Shown here: in pieces, positions 9,453 through 18,035 of the stretch
How the letters are laid out: each line of letters begins with the position of its first letter
Numbering within the stretch: position 1 is the stretch's first letter
Assembly: GCF_003061105.1 (NCBI RefSeq)
Contig: NZ_QAIQ01000094.1
Span: 1-38,434 of the forward strand
From: Arthrobacter sp. HMWF013
Lineage (GTDB): Bacteria > Actinomycetota > Actinomycetes > Actinomycetales > Micrococcaceae
DNA length: 38,434 nt
Reading direction: 5' to 3'
Notes under the pieces: generated by a model
Told to the model about the DNA's origin: nothing
The model's database searches: none
The model's input: the letters and a program-made list of their open reading frames with translations, nothing else
Position numbers and translations under genes: made by a program

Positions 9453-9758
9453 ATGTCGGATAAATTGAAGTATCCGTTCAATAAATCAACTACTTTCGTC
9501 TACATCGCGACAGTTATCTCAATTGCCATCGCTTTCTCGGTAGGTCTAGCTTCAAATACCGACCGAGGCTTGCTCATAACCGGCGTCGTAGTCGCGTCTC
9601 TTGGACAGCTTGCTGAGCTTGCGAAAGGGACCAAGGAGGCGAAGAACCACGCTTGGGTGGCCGACGGGCTCGCTTTATACGGGGCAGGGGTCAAATTCTT
9701 CGGAATTCTCATGATCGCGTTAGGAGCCATCTACGGCTTTGAAGTGAGCGCCAACTGA
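9453..9758 (+). CDS. Small membrane protein
   Basis: 101 aa with three probable membrane segments at about 16-36, 39-56 and 77-96, separated by a polar loop (AKGTKEAKNHAW). ATG 9453 has a GGGGGA-like Shine-Dalgarno upstream (TGGGGGACTG). It starts 151 bases after hsdR, across a GTGACT/AGTCAC hairpin (9355-9371), and is followed at 253 bases by a GIY-YIG-like gene. Function unknown. Small multi-span proteins are frequent in defence and mobile loci, but nothing ties this one to the hsd system. Confidence 0.7.
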   Translation: MSDKLKYPFNKSTTFVYIATVISIAIAFSVGLASNTDRGLLITGVVVASLGQLAELAKGTKEAKNHAWVADGLALYGAGVKFFGILMIALGAIYGFEVSAN

Positions 9759-10010
9759 CACTCATACCCTCCCAGCAGGGGCTTGCGTCTTCCACGACCC
9801 GTCGCGGGGCTGTTGGACGCCCGTCTAACGACGAAGTACCTGTGGCAGCTTCCTCTCAATCGCCGGCGATTCTTCCCGGATCACGCGAGCGATGCCCAAG
9901 GGTGTCGGCGACCGCAACGCCAAGGTCTGGTCCCTGTCAACCCCCCCCGATATCGAAAGCATTCTATGGTTGGGAGGAGTGCCCGTTATGCAGGTCGAGT
10001 TGGGTGTGTC

Positions 10011-10532
10011 GTGAACCTTAGGGACGAGGGTTTCGGGCTCGCCAAGCATCCGGAGGTGGCGTACGACCTATTGCCTGATGATCAGTCTGGCGTGTACGCG
10101 TGGACGGTCACAACTGATGCCCTTGACTCGTTGGTGCCCGAAAATCTTCCTCGAATCCCGTCGGGGAGTGTTGTCTACATTGGCAAAGCGAACAAATTGA
10201 GAAAGCGTGCCCCCCATCACCGCTGGACAAGCAGTTCGTCGTCGCTGCGAAGGAATTTGGCGGGGATAATGGGGTTGCAGGGCCTTTGGCTGCCGCGAGC
10301 GTCAAAGCCCCGCTTGGTGCAGGAACATGAAATGGCACTTTCGCTGTGGATGCGATCCAATCTTGCTTTGTCTTGGCGTGCCGTTGATGAAGGCTATGTT
10401 CAGTTCGAGAAATTGCTCCTGAGCAAACTCACGCCGCCCCTAAACGTCGATCCGCCGGAGACCGAGCTGCAATGGTGGGTGTACGGTCAGTTGCAAAAGC
10501 TCAAGGATGAGGCTCTGCCGCCACATCAGTGA
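10011..10532 (+). CDS. GIY-YIG nuclease-like protein
   Basis: 173 aa from GTG 10011 (the frame is open from 9783). It has the GIY-YIG order: SGVYAW (GVY at 27-29), then VVYIGKANKLRKR (YIG at 56-58, R64), a histidine/arginine loop, and near the C-terminus QFEKLLLSKLTPPLN, where the metal-binding Glu is expected. The family makes single-metal DNA cuts. An 8-codon upstream reading frame (ATG 9988, after GGAGGA) ends in a TGA that overlaps the GTG start, which suggests translational coupling and supports this start. ATG 9966 is an alternative. It sits 84 bases upstream of a KAP ATPase and may work with it. Confidence 0.7.
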   Translation: MNLRDEGFGLAKHPEVAYDLLPDDQSGVYAWTVTTDALDSLVPENLPRIPSGSVVYIGKANKLRKRAPHHRWTSSSSSLRRNLAGIMGLQGLWLPRASKPRLVQEHEMALSLWMRSNLALSWRAVDEGYVQFEKLLLSKLTPPLNVDPPETELQWWVYGQLQKLKDEALPPHQ

Positions 10533-10616
10533 GCCGCCGACTGACGCTGACGATCGGTGTCTTGCATCGTCTCAAAGAAATCGCGGGCTGAACGTCGCGG
10601 AAAGAAAGTTTGGGCA

Positions 10617-12737
10617 ATGAACGAATCAGAATCCGCCGCTCCGTTCCGGAGTTCCTATGTCGCCTTTGCCGACGAAGAGATTTCAAGTGTTGGCGACGAC
10701 AAGCTATCACGTGCTCAGTTCGCGGGGCGGGTGGCAGAGCTAATCGAAAGCATTCCCATCGGTGCGGACAGCACGGTCATCGGGCTCATAGGTCCGTGGG
10801 GCGGGGGGAAGACGTCACTCCTCAACCTCATCCGAGCGGACCTTGCTGGGAGGGAGTCGATGGGAGTGGCTCAATTTACGCCATGGGCCGTAACTGACAG
10901 TCCTGCCCTAATGGTTGAGTTCTTTTCTACCCTTCTGAGCGCTCACGAGAGTCTGAAGTCTGTTCAGCAACGAGAAAAATGGAAGTCCTTGGCTCTGAAG
11001 ATGGGACCCATAGTGGGAAGTCTCGGCAGCATGGGTAAGATCACGCAAAGCGCTGTCGAGGCCTACCTTGAGGCGGGCAACTGGCAAAAGCAATTTAGGG
11101 CCCTCGACGAATCTATATCTGCCTCCGGCGTGAGAATCCTTATCACAGTTGACGATGTGGACCGGCTTCACGGCGATGAGATTCTCACGCTGATTAAGAC
11201 CATCCGAATGCTTGGCCGCTTTCACAACGTTCACTATTTGCTTGCGTATGATCACGGGGCACTTGTGGATGCGCTTAAACCGAGTGTCGGCGGAAATGCG
11301 CGCAGAGCTGGGGAGTATCTTGAAAAGATTGTTCAGTACCCATTAGATATCCCACCTGCTCAGCAGGTTCACCTGCAAGCGATGCTGGATGAAGGACTGG
11401 CCCACTTATTCTCCGATGATCCGTTTGCGATCCTCAGCGATGCTCAGGGCAGGTTCCAAGTTGCGTTTGAGCGCGAACTCAAGTGGCGTCTTACAACGGT
11501 GCGATCCGTGAAACGGTTCGTGGCCCAAGCAAACCACTACTATGCCCTGATCTCAGGACATGTGGACGTCTGCGATTTCCTTGTTCTCACGTTTCTTCGG
11601 CTTCACTTTCCGGCGGTTTACAACGCATTGCCGCAGTGGCGCCACGAACTACTCAGCAGTTACTCGGGTAACCAGCGCGATGCGGCTGAGCATTCCCGCA
11701 ACCTGTGGAAGATCCGGCTAGAAGGCTTAGTTGCCGGGCCTGAGGACGCGGAAATTCTCTTGCGTATCCTTAAAAGACTCTTTCCTGCGCCGTTCGTTAA
11801 CGAGGGGGAAACCCTTTTGCGGGGGCGAGTTTCGAATAGACACTATTTTGACAGGCACTTCGCATTCGGCCTCCCTGAAGGTGACGTGTCCGATCTCCAA
11901 GTACGTCAAGAGTTGCTCGGGCCAGTATCGCAAGGTGTTCGTGAAGTGGAAGCGTACGTCGAAACTTTTACCTCTCCCTCCAGCAGCGTGCGAAGACTTG
12001 CCGTAGACAAGGCGGCACACGTCATACATGAACTTGATGATCGGGAAATCCCAACTCTTACTAAGTTCGTTGTCTGGTTGATGGGGAGGGAGACGGAAGC
12101 TGATCCTCGCTACATGTTTGGCGACATACTTGGTGACCTGCTGTTACGGCATCCGTCAGCTACTTCCGATGAGGACTCCGACCGATTGCTGAACGACTTG
12201 CCCGGAGTCAGGTCCCTGCGTTCTGCTCTAGATCGTGTGGACGTACTGAAGGTAAATGAGACGGAGCAAGTACCTGAGGTGTCACCCAAGCTGATCCAAG
12301 GCAAAGCATTCCGCCGGTCCCTTACGCGTGTTGGGGTGCGCGACCTAATAGGGCTTGCCAACGTCGGCGAGGCGGGATGGCGGGATTTCATTGAGACGCA
12401 CGCCGTGTTAGAAGCGCACGGAGACATGCATCTCGTTCGCGGCCTTATTAGTAAGGCTTTGTCCGCGAATGAGCTTGACCTCGGCCAAGTTTCCGCCATG
12501 TTTGTCTATCCCGAAATTATGAATACTGCTGGGGAGCAGAGACTCCTTGACCTCGACTTGGATCGGCTCATGACACTTCTAGATGACGCCGCAGCGCGGA
12601 CTGCCCCGTTGCCCTCGTCGCTAGTGAGTGATGCGCTTGGCCATACAACGGACATCAGTTGGGAGCAACGGGTTATACGTGCTGCTCACAAAATCCAAAA
12701 ATGGCGACGCACCGCCTTCGAAGTCGGAGGCGACTAG
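10617..12737 (+). CDS. KAP-family P-loop NTPase
   Basis: 706 aa from ATG 10617 (GTG 10557 is an in-frame alternative). Walker A is GPWGGGKTS (59-67), the GxWGxGKS/T form of KAP NTPases. Walker B is ILITVDDVDRL (174-184), followed by the characteristic HYLLAYDHGALVDAL segment. The insert between them, which often holds membrane helices in this family, is only weakly hydrophobic here. The C-terminal half is helical with no known domain. KAP ATPases occur in phage-exclusion (PifA) and other defence settings. It is downstream of the GIY-YIG-like gene, so a nuclease/ATPase pair is possible. Confidence 0.85.
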   Translation: MNESESAAPFRSSYVAFADEEISSVGDDKLSRAQFAGRVAELIESIPIGADSTVIGLIGPWGGGKTSLLNLIRADLAGRESMGVAQFTPWAVTDSPALMVEFFSTLLSAHESLKSVQQREKWKSLALKMGPIVGSLGSMGKITQSAVEAYLEAGNWQKQFRALDESISASGVRILITVDDVDRLHGDEILTLIKTIRMLGRFHNVHYLLAYDHGALVDALKPSVGGNARRAGEYLEKIVQYPLDIPPAQQVHLQAMLDEGLAHLFSDDPFAILSDAQGRFQVAFERELKWRLTTVRSVKRFVAQANHYYALISGHVDVCDFLVLTFLRLHFPAVYNALPQWRHELLSSYSGNQRDAAEHSRNLWKIRLEGLVAGPEDAEILLRILKRLFPAPFVNEGETLLRGRVSNRHYFDRHFAFGLPEGDVSDLQVRQELLGPVSQGVREVEAYVETFTSPSSSVRRLAVDKAAHVIHELDDREIPTLTKFVVWLMGRETEADPRYMFGDILGDLLLRHPSATSDEDSDRLLNDLPGVRSLRSALDRVDVLKVNETEQVPEVSPKLIQGKAFRRSLTRVGVRDLIGLANVGEAGWRDFIETHAVLEAHGDMHLVRGLISKALSANELDLGQVSAMFVYPEIMNTAGEQRLLDLDLDRLMTLLDDAAARTAPLPSSLVSDALGHTTDISWEQRVIRAAHKIQKWRRTAFEVGGD

Positions 12738-12971
12738 GCCGTCGAGTCCCGAATGAGGCCATTGGAAATCGATAGAACCAATCTCTTAACGGCACCTCGA
12801 TGCTGGACAACTAACGCATGCAGTAGTCAAAGACGTTGCTGTTGCCGCACCGGCCTTGCGGTCGGAGAGCGGCTGTTCCCAGTGCAGTCGGGCTCTAGCT
12901 CGCGTCGTGTTCGGGCGGGAGTCATTAGGCGCAGGAATGCCACGGCACTTGTAGATGGCACGCCTTAACGG

Positions 12972-13133
12972 GTTCCCATTGGAACCTTCTCGCCTGTCAA
13001 CGCAGTTGTCGCCGGCACTAGCTATCGACAGAAGCATCTTAGGTTGCAGCCCGCCGAGGCGGTAAGCGGTGACAAGGTGTTCGTCGATGAGGAGGAAGAC
13101 GCATCTGTTCCCCCTGAGAACGGCTGCGTGTGA
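12972..13133 (+). pseudogene. Possible HIRAN-domain remnant
   Basis: A 53-codon stretch with no start codon after its upstream TAA (12966). It reads NAVVAGTSYRQKHLRLQP, then VSGDKVFVDEEEDAS, then PPENGCV and a stop. The VAGTSYRQ...GDxV...E..N order resembles the beginning of a HIRAN domain, but the NPxDxxAV core is lost. It may be a decayed gene fragment. The rest of 12738-13234 holds no convincing gene; the short open frames on both strands are repetitive in Arg, Cys and Ser. Weak evidence. Confidence 0.25.
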
Positions 13134-13234
13134 GATCACGGCATGAAGGGGTCACGTGCGCCGAGGAGCGATACTTTCGAGAAACCGAGGACCGTTATCC
13201 CAGCAAGGACTGATCGCCGGAGCAGCTATGTTTC

Positions 13235-13477
13235 ATGATGAGTCGTGATGATGTCACCAACAATGAATGTCTTATCCATGGCTGCGAGCCTTTCGAAGAG
13301 TGGAGCGTGTATCGCCTACTTGTCGCTCATCCGAGGACACCACTCAGTACGGTCAAGGACATAAGGGACAGAGCAGCCGAGCGCGAGGGGGAGCACTGGG
13401 TCATGCTGAACGAGTACGCGGCTAGGACTGTTGATCGTCGTGTGCAGGAAGCAGGCGGTCTTCACGGCGGTACTTAA
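13235..13477 (+). CDS. Small protein related to the gene at 2428
   Basis: 80 aa starting at ATG 13235 (a second ATG follows at 13238); GGAG lies about 12 bases upstream. The core is YRLLVAHPRTPLSTVKDI followed by AAEREGEHWVMLNEYAAR, similar in layout to the C-terminal half of the protein at 2428-2826. The 'AxHPxTPxxxVxxI' part looks like a single variant-leucine-repeat unit. Function unknown. It is a single-gene unit: a hairpin terminator follows directly and there is no gene close upstream. Confidence 0.6.
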   Translation: MMSRDDVTNNECLIHGCEPFEEWSVYRLLVAHPRTPLSTVKDIRDRAAEREGEHWVMLNEYAARTVDRRVQEAGGLHGGT

Positions 13478-13486
13478 ACGACAAAA

Positions 13487-13522
13487 GAACCCCACCAAGC
13501 CAAGGAAGGCAAAGCGGGGTTC
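13487..13522 (+). terminator. Hairpin terminator after the 80-aa gene
   Basis: GAACCCC (13487-13493) pairs with GGGGTTC (13516-13522) across a 22-base loop, 10 bases after the stop. There is no long T-run, so it may be a weak terminator. It resembles the hairpin at 14086. Confidence 0.5.
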
Positions 13523-13617
13523 ATTGTGCCCGTCTGAATCGGACTGTTAGATATTACTCCGAGGTGCTCGCAAGCACGAAGTGCACATGATGGAGCCGGA
13601 GCACGTAGGATTCGACC

Positions 13618-14073
13618 GTGGATTTCTTAGCTTTCTGGATGGCGTTGGGCGCTATGGCTATCTCGGCTATTGGCATGTGGTACGGCAGTCGTCAGGCTAA
13701 CGCGGCTGAATCGTCTGCCCGGTCAGCACGAGATGCTGAGAGGCGTGCCCTGAAGATGGAGCGGATCATGGCGTACCGCTGGGAGATCGTCCCCAATGGA
13801 ACGGATAGGTATCTTGCCTTCAACGCAGGTACGCGGGTCGCGCATGACGTACGCATCGACCTCCCGGACTTTATGACAGGGGTTGAACTACGGCAGGCCG
13901 TCGTGAAGCCTCTGGAGCGGGTGCAGTTCGAGGCGCGTGTGAAACCGGGATTTCAGAGCCAAGTTCAAATCCAGCTCCCTCGTACTGCTTTCATCTTCTG
14001 GCAGGACCGCGACGAGAAGACGCCAGTGAATCGCACGTTTAAGACGAACTTAGTGGAGTACCAGCCGACTTAA
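13618..14073 (+). CDS. Membrane-anchored hypothetical protein
   Basis: 151 aa from GTG 13618. One N-terminal membrane segment (about 3-23, FLAFWMALGAMAISAIGMWY) is followed by a short Ala/Arg coiled-coil stretch (QANAAESSARSARDAERRA) and a small domain with alternating hydrophobic residues that looks beta-rich (AYRWEIVPNGTDRYLAFNAG, then VAHDVRIDLP). The pattern is like an Ig/beta-sandwich in the cytoplasm or periplasm-equivalent; no family was recognised. A clear terminator follows, so it is a single-gene unit. Confidence 0.65.
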   Translation: MDFLAFWMALGAMAISAIGMWYGSRQANAAESSARSARDAERRALKMERIMAYRWEIVPNGTDRYLAFNAGTRVAHDVRIDLPDFMTGVELRQAVVKPLERVQFEARVKPGFQSQVQIQLPRTAFIFWQDRDEKTPVNRTFKTNLVEYQPT

Positions 14074-14085
14074 ATAGCAAACGAG

Positions 14086-14119
14086 CCCCACCCGCTAGGA
14101 GGCAAGGTGGGGTTCTTTT
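14086..14119 (+). terminator. Rho-independent terminator
   Basis: CCCCACC (14086-14092) pairs with GGTGGGG (14106-14112), loop 13 bases, followed by TTCTTTT. It begins 13 bases after the stop of the membrane-anchored protein gene. Stem and T-tract make this a good intrinsic terminator. Confidence 0.8.
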
Positions 14120-14520
14120 GATACGGAAACATCCGCTGTCCTGAATCAGTCGATGGGACTCGCCAACCGCTATCACTTACGCGTCGAGCCGGGTTTACAA
14201 GCGGCGGCACCATTTGTCTTGATCGCTTGTACCGGCGCTTCCGTAGGCTTGGTCTTTTTCGCTTCACCCCGAGGTTTCCCGTTCCACGGTGTGGCGCGGT
14301 TCGTTCTGGGCCGGTGGTGATGGAAAACCCGAGAACCATGCTGACGCGTGTGCTTCGACAGGACGCCTTTCTCCAACACCGCCTCGGTTCAGTTCCGGTT
14401 GGGGGGATCAGCGTAATCCTTGAATTGCGGCGCGGAGGGTACCGACTGCAAGTGCCATCATTAGGCGCGGTTTGCGTCAGGTAGGTTTGTTTGTCGTTGT
14501 AAGTCGATGGGGGAGAAGCA
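14120..14520. other. Intergenic stretch without a confident gene
   Basis: About 400 bases. The best frame is on the minus strand at 14173-14379; its C-terminal part is Lys/Pro-rich and protein-like, but there is no good start or homology cue. It is probably leader DNA for the nuclease-like gene at 14521, whose GGGGGAG Shine-Dalgarno lies at the right end. Confidence 0.4.
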
Positions 14521-15678
14521 TTGGTATCGAATGAGTGGACAGTACCGGAGATGCTCGCCTACGCGTTCAAGAGCCACCGACGCGGTCTTTCTAGCAACGC
14601 GTCGCTACGCGGGGAAAGTTTTGTCGAATGGTGTATCCAGTATGCGTGTTGCTGGGACGAACAAGGGCAGCTTTTGCTCGATGCTGTCTATCAGGGACAG
14701 GACAACCCGATCTTTCGTCGTCTTAAATCTCAAATTGTTGACTCCTTGAAGCCGGGTAGCAGACCCGACCTAGAGATTTTCTATAGCCTCGCAACATCTG
14801 AGCAACACAGTATCCTCGTGGAGTTGAAAATTGATGCGGCGTTGACCTCGGCGCAGAAAAAGTCCGCCTACGCAGATGTCTTCGTGTGCAGTACCCCGCA
14901 GAAGTCCCGTATTTCTCTGCACCATGAGTCTGATCCGCAGGTGCGGCTGCTTTCGTGGAGCGAGCTGTTCGAGGAAATTTCTCAGTCACCTCGCGCCGAA
15001 AATACAGACCTATCGCTGTGGAGAATGATTTGCTCACTGGGGGAAGACCTCGCACGGGACGCCCGAGACCTTCAGCCGCTTTCAAGTCCGGGAGCCCTGT
15101 TCGACCAAAAAGTGGCCGACAACTACAGCACAGTGATGACCCTCATGCAGGACATCCTCGAAGTACTGGGGCACCCACCGCTATTCCCTCCGCCTCCCAA
15201 GATGAAGGGGGACATCGGGCTCATTAAATCCGGTGGTGACCGTAGCACCAGCCTGATCTTCACCCCCGAGTCCATGAGCAGTCCGATTAGCGTTGGGTTC
15301 ATTAACTACAACAAGTACCTGCATATTCTTGATGCGGGCGCCCAAGGGTCCTACGAGTCTCCCAAAACACTAACGGAGCAGCACCTCCCAGTGCGAGAAG
15401 GCGCGATTCGCCCCGCTGGAGTCTTTTTTCAGAATGAGTTGTCTGCGATCAAGTGGCAATCGCAGGACAGTGCCGTGGGTCGCTATCTTCACTCTTTCTT
15501 GCAGGAGCTACGGGACATCTTCAAGGAGAATGCAGACGTTTCAATGCACCCCGTCCCCCTCTCTGACAAGCATGTCGGGTACTTGCTGCAACGCGGGGAC
15601 CGTCGCTTTTTCGCACTCTTCGACGCGCAGCGCTGGGCTCGTATGCCTGCTGCTGGTCCGTTCGTCGTGCGCCGATAA
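14521..15678 (+). CDS. PD-(D/E)XK nuclease-like protein
   Basis: 385 aa from TTG 14521, chosen because GGGGGAG lies 6 bases upstream. Residues about 80-117 have the PD-(D/E)XK core: RPDLEIFY with D83, then the strand SILVELKIDAALTSAQ with E101-x-K103, and Q112 with a following Tyr. The spacing matches the nuclease-like families that read 'E-N/L-K-I-D-A-x-L-T-x-x-Q'. The 270-residue C-terminal region is unrecognised and has a Pro-rich loop (HPPLFPPPPKM). It is a lone gene, 650 bases ahead of the VWA/phosphatase/kinase cluster. A role in DNA cleavage is inferred; a frame-shifted tail may extend it (see 15671). Confidence 0.65.
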   Translation: MVSNEWTVPEMLAYAFKSHRRGLSSNASLRGESFVEWCIQYACCWDEQGQLLLDAVYQGQDNPIFRRLKSQIVDSLKPGSRPDLEIFYSLATSEQHSILVELKIDAALTSAQKKSAYADVFVCSTPQKSRISLHHESDPQVRLLSWSELFEEISQSPRAENTDLSLWRMICSLGEDLARDARDLQPLSSPGALFDQKVADNYSTVMTLMQDILEVLGHPPLFPPPPKMKGDIGLIKSGGDRSTSLIFTPESMSSPISVGFINYNKYLHILDAGAQGSYESPKTLTEQHLPVREGAIRPAGVFFQNELSAIKWQSQDSAVGRYLHSFLQELRDIFKENADVSMHPVPLSDKHVGYLLQRGDRRFFALFDAQRWARMPAAGPFVVRR

Positions 15679-15871
15679 CGATGCTGTCGTCGAGGCAGCC
15701 CACGTTCTCGACGGTCTTGACCCCGCTAAGACAACAGCAATACAAGTCCGGGCTCGTATAAGGACCTTCCTGTATGCAGAACTGGGGCTTCCAGAATCTA
15801 TCTCGACCGGTGACGAGGTTGGTGACAAAACGCACCCATTTCTGGTTGTTGAGCCACCGGAGCAGGGCTGA
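15671..15871 (+). other. Coding-like stretch out of frame after the nuclease-like gene
   Basis: In the frame other than that of the 385-aa gene, 15671-15871 reads DNDAVVEAAHVLDGLDP, then QVRARIRTFLYAELGLPES, and ends HPFLVVEPPEQG. This is helical, charged and protein-like, but has no start codon close to its beginning (the first in-frame ATG is 15569, within the upstream gene). It may be the original C-terminus of the nuclease-like protein after a frameshift near 15660, or a small gene starting inside it. Not certain. Confidence 0.35.
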
Positions 15872-15947
15872 ACTCAGCATCCTTTGACCGCTGCTCCTTC
15901 GAATTCCTGCCGATTCAACTTCGGGCACCCGGTTGAAATGTTGCCAT

Positions 15948-15975
15948 TCGCCGCTAAGCGGCTAGGCGATTTTTT
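15948..15975 (+). terminator. Intrinsic terminator
   Basis: TCGCC (15948-15952) and GGCGA (15965-15969) flank an inner GCCGC/GCGGC alternative pairing, followed by six T (15970-15975). It lies after the nuclease-like gene and the coding-like tail. The short stem makes it moderate. Confidence 0.5.
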
Positions 15976-16324
15976 ACGCGACTTTACCCAATACGCCTAG
16001 TCGCTCGCATGGACATTTGAGGCAACGGTGGAGTTACCTATGGGGCGGCTTTCAAGATCTCACGAAGCAATCATCACCATCTTGGCAAGACAGAGTGAGT
16101 TGTTCGCTTGATCGAGCGAGCTGGAGCCAGTGGACCTCCGGATACGGTTGGACGATACCGTTTGGTTTGAGCAAGTGACTGTAGGTGGGCCTTTCGATTG
16201 CGAAAGGGCTAAAAAATTGTTTCCGCGCAACATTTAGTATCCATGCTCAAGACCTACCCTGCTGTTGTATGCTCAGTCCAAACGATGAGGGTACCGACCT
16301 CTCGCGCCGACAACTGGGGGCATT
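15976..16324. other. Leader region of the VWA/phosphatase/kinase cluster
   Basis: About 350 bases with no convincing gene. It holds a hairpin, CCTTTCG/CGAAAGG (16190-16207) followed by AAAAAA, roughly 120 bases before the VWA gene, and a CTAGGCG/CGCCTAG pair near 15963-15999. These could be regulatory structures; no promoter could be fixed. Confidence 0.35.
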
Positions 16325-16996
16325 ATGCAGGGCATTTCTTACTCCGTTGATCTTGTGCTGTGCATTGATCAAACCGGCAGCATGGGTCATATCATCGAGA
16401 AAGTTAAAGAGCATGCACTCACGTTCGGTGCTGACGTGCGCCGGACGCTGGAGGAAAAAGACAAGTCAATAAACGCCCTGCGAGTCAAAGTAATCGGGTT
16501 TCGTGACTACTATTTTGATGGTGACGAGTCAATGGAGGAGTCCGAATTTTTCTCCTTGCCCGAAGACGATTCAGCCTACAACTCCTTCGTTAAGGGCCTT
16601 CGAGCAGACGGCGGCGGAGACGAGCCCGAAAGTGGTCTGGAAGCCTTGGCCATCGCAATGCAATCTAAGTGGGCCAAGGATACCAAACACAGACAGGTCA
16701 TAGTGGTTTGGACGGATGCAAGCGCTCATCCGTTGGAGAAGGCAGCATCGGCGCGCCCATCAAACTACCCCAGTACTATGCCGCAAAGCTTCGATGATCT
16801 GACGGATATGTGGGAGGGCCAGTCCTACATGTCGGGTAGCAACAAACGCCTCATAATGTTCACCCCTGACGCAGCGGGCTGGACCGACATCGCCGCCAAT
16901 TGGGAACAGACAGTCCATTTCCCCTCTAAGGCTGGGGCGGGGCTTCAAGACCACGAATACTCTGAGATTCTCGACTCAATTGCAAATAGTGTCTGA
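16325..16996 (+). CDS. TerY-like VWA domain protein
   Basis: 223 aa, the size of stand-alone VWA proteins of the TerY type. The metal-ion-dependent adhesion site is clear: DQTGSM (D15-x-T17-x-S19, plus M20), with GGGDEPESGLEAL and VVWTDASAH further on supplying the remaining metal ligands. It is therefore a cytoplasmic VWA protein that likely binds a partner through a divalent metal. It overlaps the downstream PP2C gene, and the kinase follows; this is the TerY-P order of VWA, phosphatase and kinase. It may be an adaptor or substrate of the kinase/phosphatase pair (inference). Confidence 0.85.
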   Translation: MQGISYSVDLVLCIDQTGSMGHIIEKVKEHALTFGADVRRTLEEKDKSINALRVKVIGFRDYYFDGDESMEESEFFSLPEDDSAYNSFVKGLRADGGGDEPESGLEALAIAMQSKWAKDTKHRQVIVVWTDASAHPLEKAASARPSNYPSTMPQSFDDLTDMWEGQSYMSGSNKRLIMFTPDAAGWTDIAANWEQTVHFPSKAGAGLQDHEYSEILDSIANSV

Positions 16997-18035
16997 GAAT
17001 ACCGTTAGTCCATCTGTTCCATGGGCGATCTGTATGGCGTCATTCAACTATGAGAAGCGCGAAGGTCGCGGCGAGGACGCTGATCCGCTCACACTCGTCA
17101 ATGACGAGAGTGTGTGGATTGGCGTCTTCGACGGCATGGGTGGCGCGGGAGCCCAAATGATCGAAACCCCTGAGGGGCTTCGTAGCGCGGCTCACGTGGC
17201 ATCAAGACATGCAGTCGGTCTTACTGCGGACTGGATTCGGAGTTCTGCGGAGATGGCTGCCAAAGAAGCTGCGCAGGACTTACACGATTTCCTGAAGGCG
17301 GGGCTTGACTCAAAACAACGGGAGTTGGCCCCGGTTGAATCGCGAATTCGGAGCAGGCTAATTAGAAAACTTCCGACCACTGCTGCCATCCTGCAAATCT
17401 GTGATCATCAGGCGGGGACGTACGAATTACGTGCCTTTTGGGCCGGGGACTCACGTGTCTTCGCCCTGACCCCGAGCCACGGACTATTGCAGCTAACGGT
17501 GGATCATCTCAAGGGGGGCCCTGACCCCTACGAAAACCTTTCCAGTGATGCGCCCATGAGCAACTGTCTGGAAGCTGATGAAGAATTCTTCATCGAGGAA
17601 GCGCTCCTCAGGCTAGAGGAGCCGTTCATTGCGATCGCTGCTACGGACGGTTGCTTCGGTTACTTCAATACTCCGATGGAGTTCGAGGAGTTGTTGGTCG
17701 AATCGGTCTACGAGGCACAGGACTTTAATGCGTGGCGCGACATCTTAATCGAAAAAATCTGTAAGGCGACCGGGGATGACGCCAGTATGGCCTTTGTTGT
17801 TGTTGGTCTGTCCTCAATCGATGAGTTCAAGGCGGCAATGCAGGAGGGGCGCTTGCGCCTTTACGACAACTTCATGAGCAAGTTGAACACTATCGAATCG
17901 ACAGTTCGCCTCACACGAGTCCAGCTTGAAGAACTTAAACGTGCGGAGGAAGAGCAGCTATCTTCGATGAAGACCCTGTGGCAACGGTACAAGGAGACCT
18001 ATCAACCTGAGTTGCCAAGGCTGCGCTCAAAGTGA
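16989..18035 (+). CDS. PP2C-family Ser/Thr protein phosphatase
   Basis: 348 aa from GTG 16989 (TTG 16980 is an alternative). All core PP2C metal-binding motifs are present: RGED near residue 30, VFDGMGG (D48), FWAGDSRVF (D154), ATDGCFGYF (D220) and GDDASMAFV (D263/D264). The last 60 residues form a coiled-coil tail rich in Lys, Arg and Glu. It would dephosphorylate Ser/Thr residues, most simply those modified by the kinase encoded next door. It overlaps both neighbours (8 bases with the VWA gene, 4 with the kinase), so the three are translated as a unit. Confidence 0.93.
   Translation: MSENTVSPSVPWAICMASFNYEKREGRGEDADPLTLVNDESVWIGVFDGMGGAGAQMIETPEGLRSAAHVASRHAVGLTADWIRSSAEMAAKEAAQDLHDFLKAGLDSKQRELAPVESRIRSRLIRKLPTTAAILQICDHQAGTYELRAFWAGDSRVFALTPSHGLLQLTVDHLKGGPDPYENLSSDAPMSNCLEADEEFFIEEALLRLEEPFIAIAATDGCFGYFNTPMEFEELLVESVYEAQDFNAWRDILIEKICKATGDDASMAFVVVGLSSIDEFKAAMQEGRLRLYDNFMSKLNTIESTVRLTRVQLEELKRAEEEQLSSMKTLWQRYKETYQPELPRLRSK

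Noticed and set aside
12753-12968. 71-aa open frame
   Set aside because: Arg/Cys-rich composition, no Shine-Dalgarno and no recognisable domain.
14173-14379. 68-aa minus-strand frame with a Lys-rich C-terminus
   Set aside because: The tail looks protein-like but there is no start signal and the upstream half is His/Arg-rich; support is too weak.
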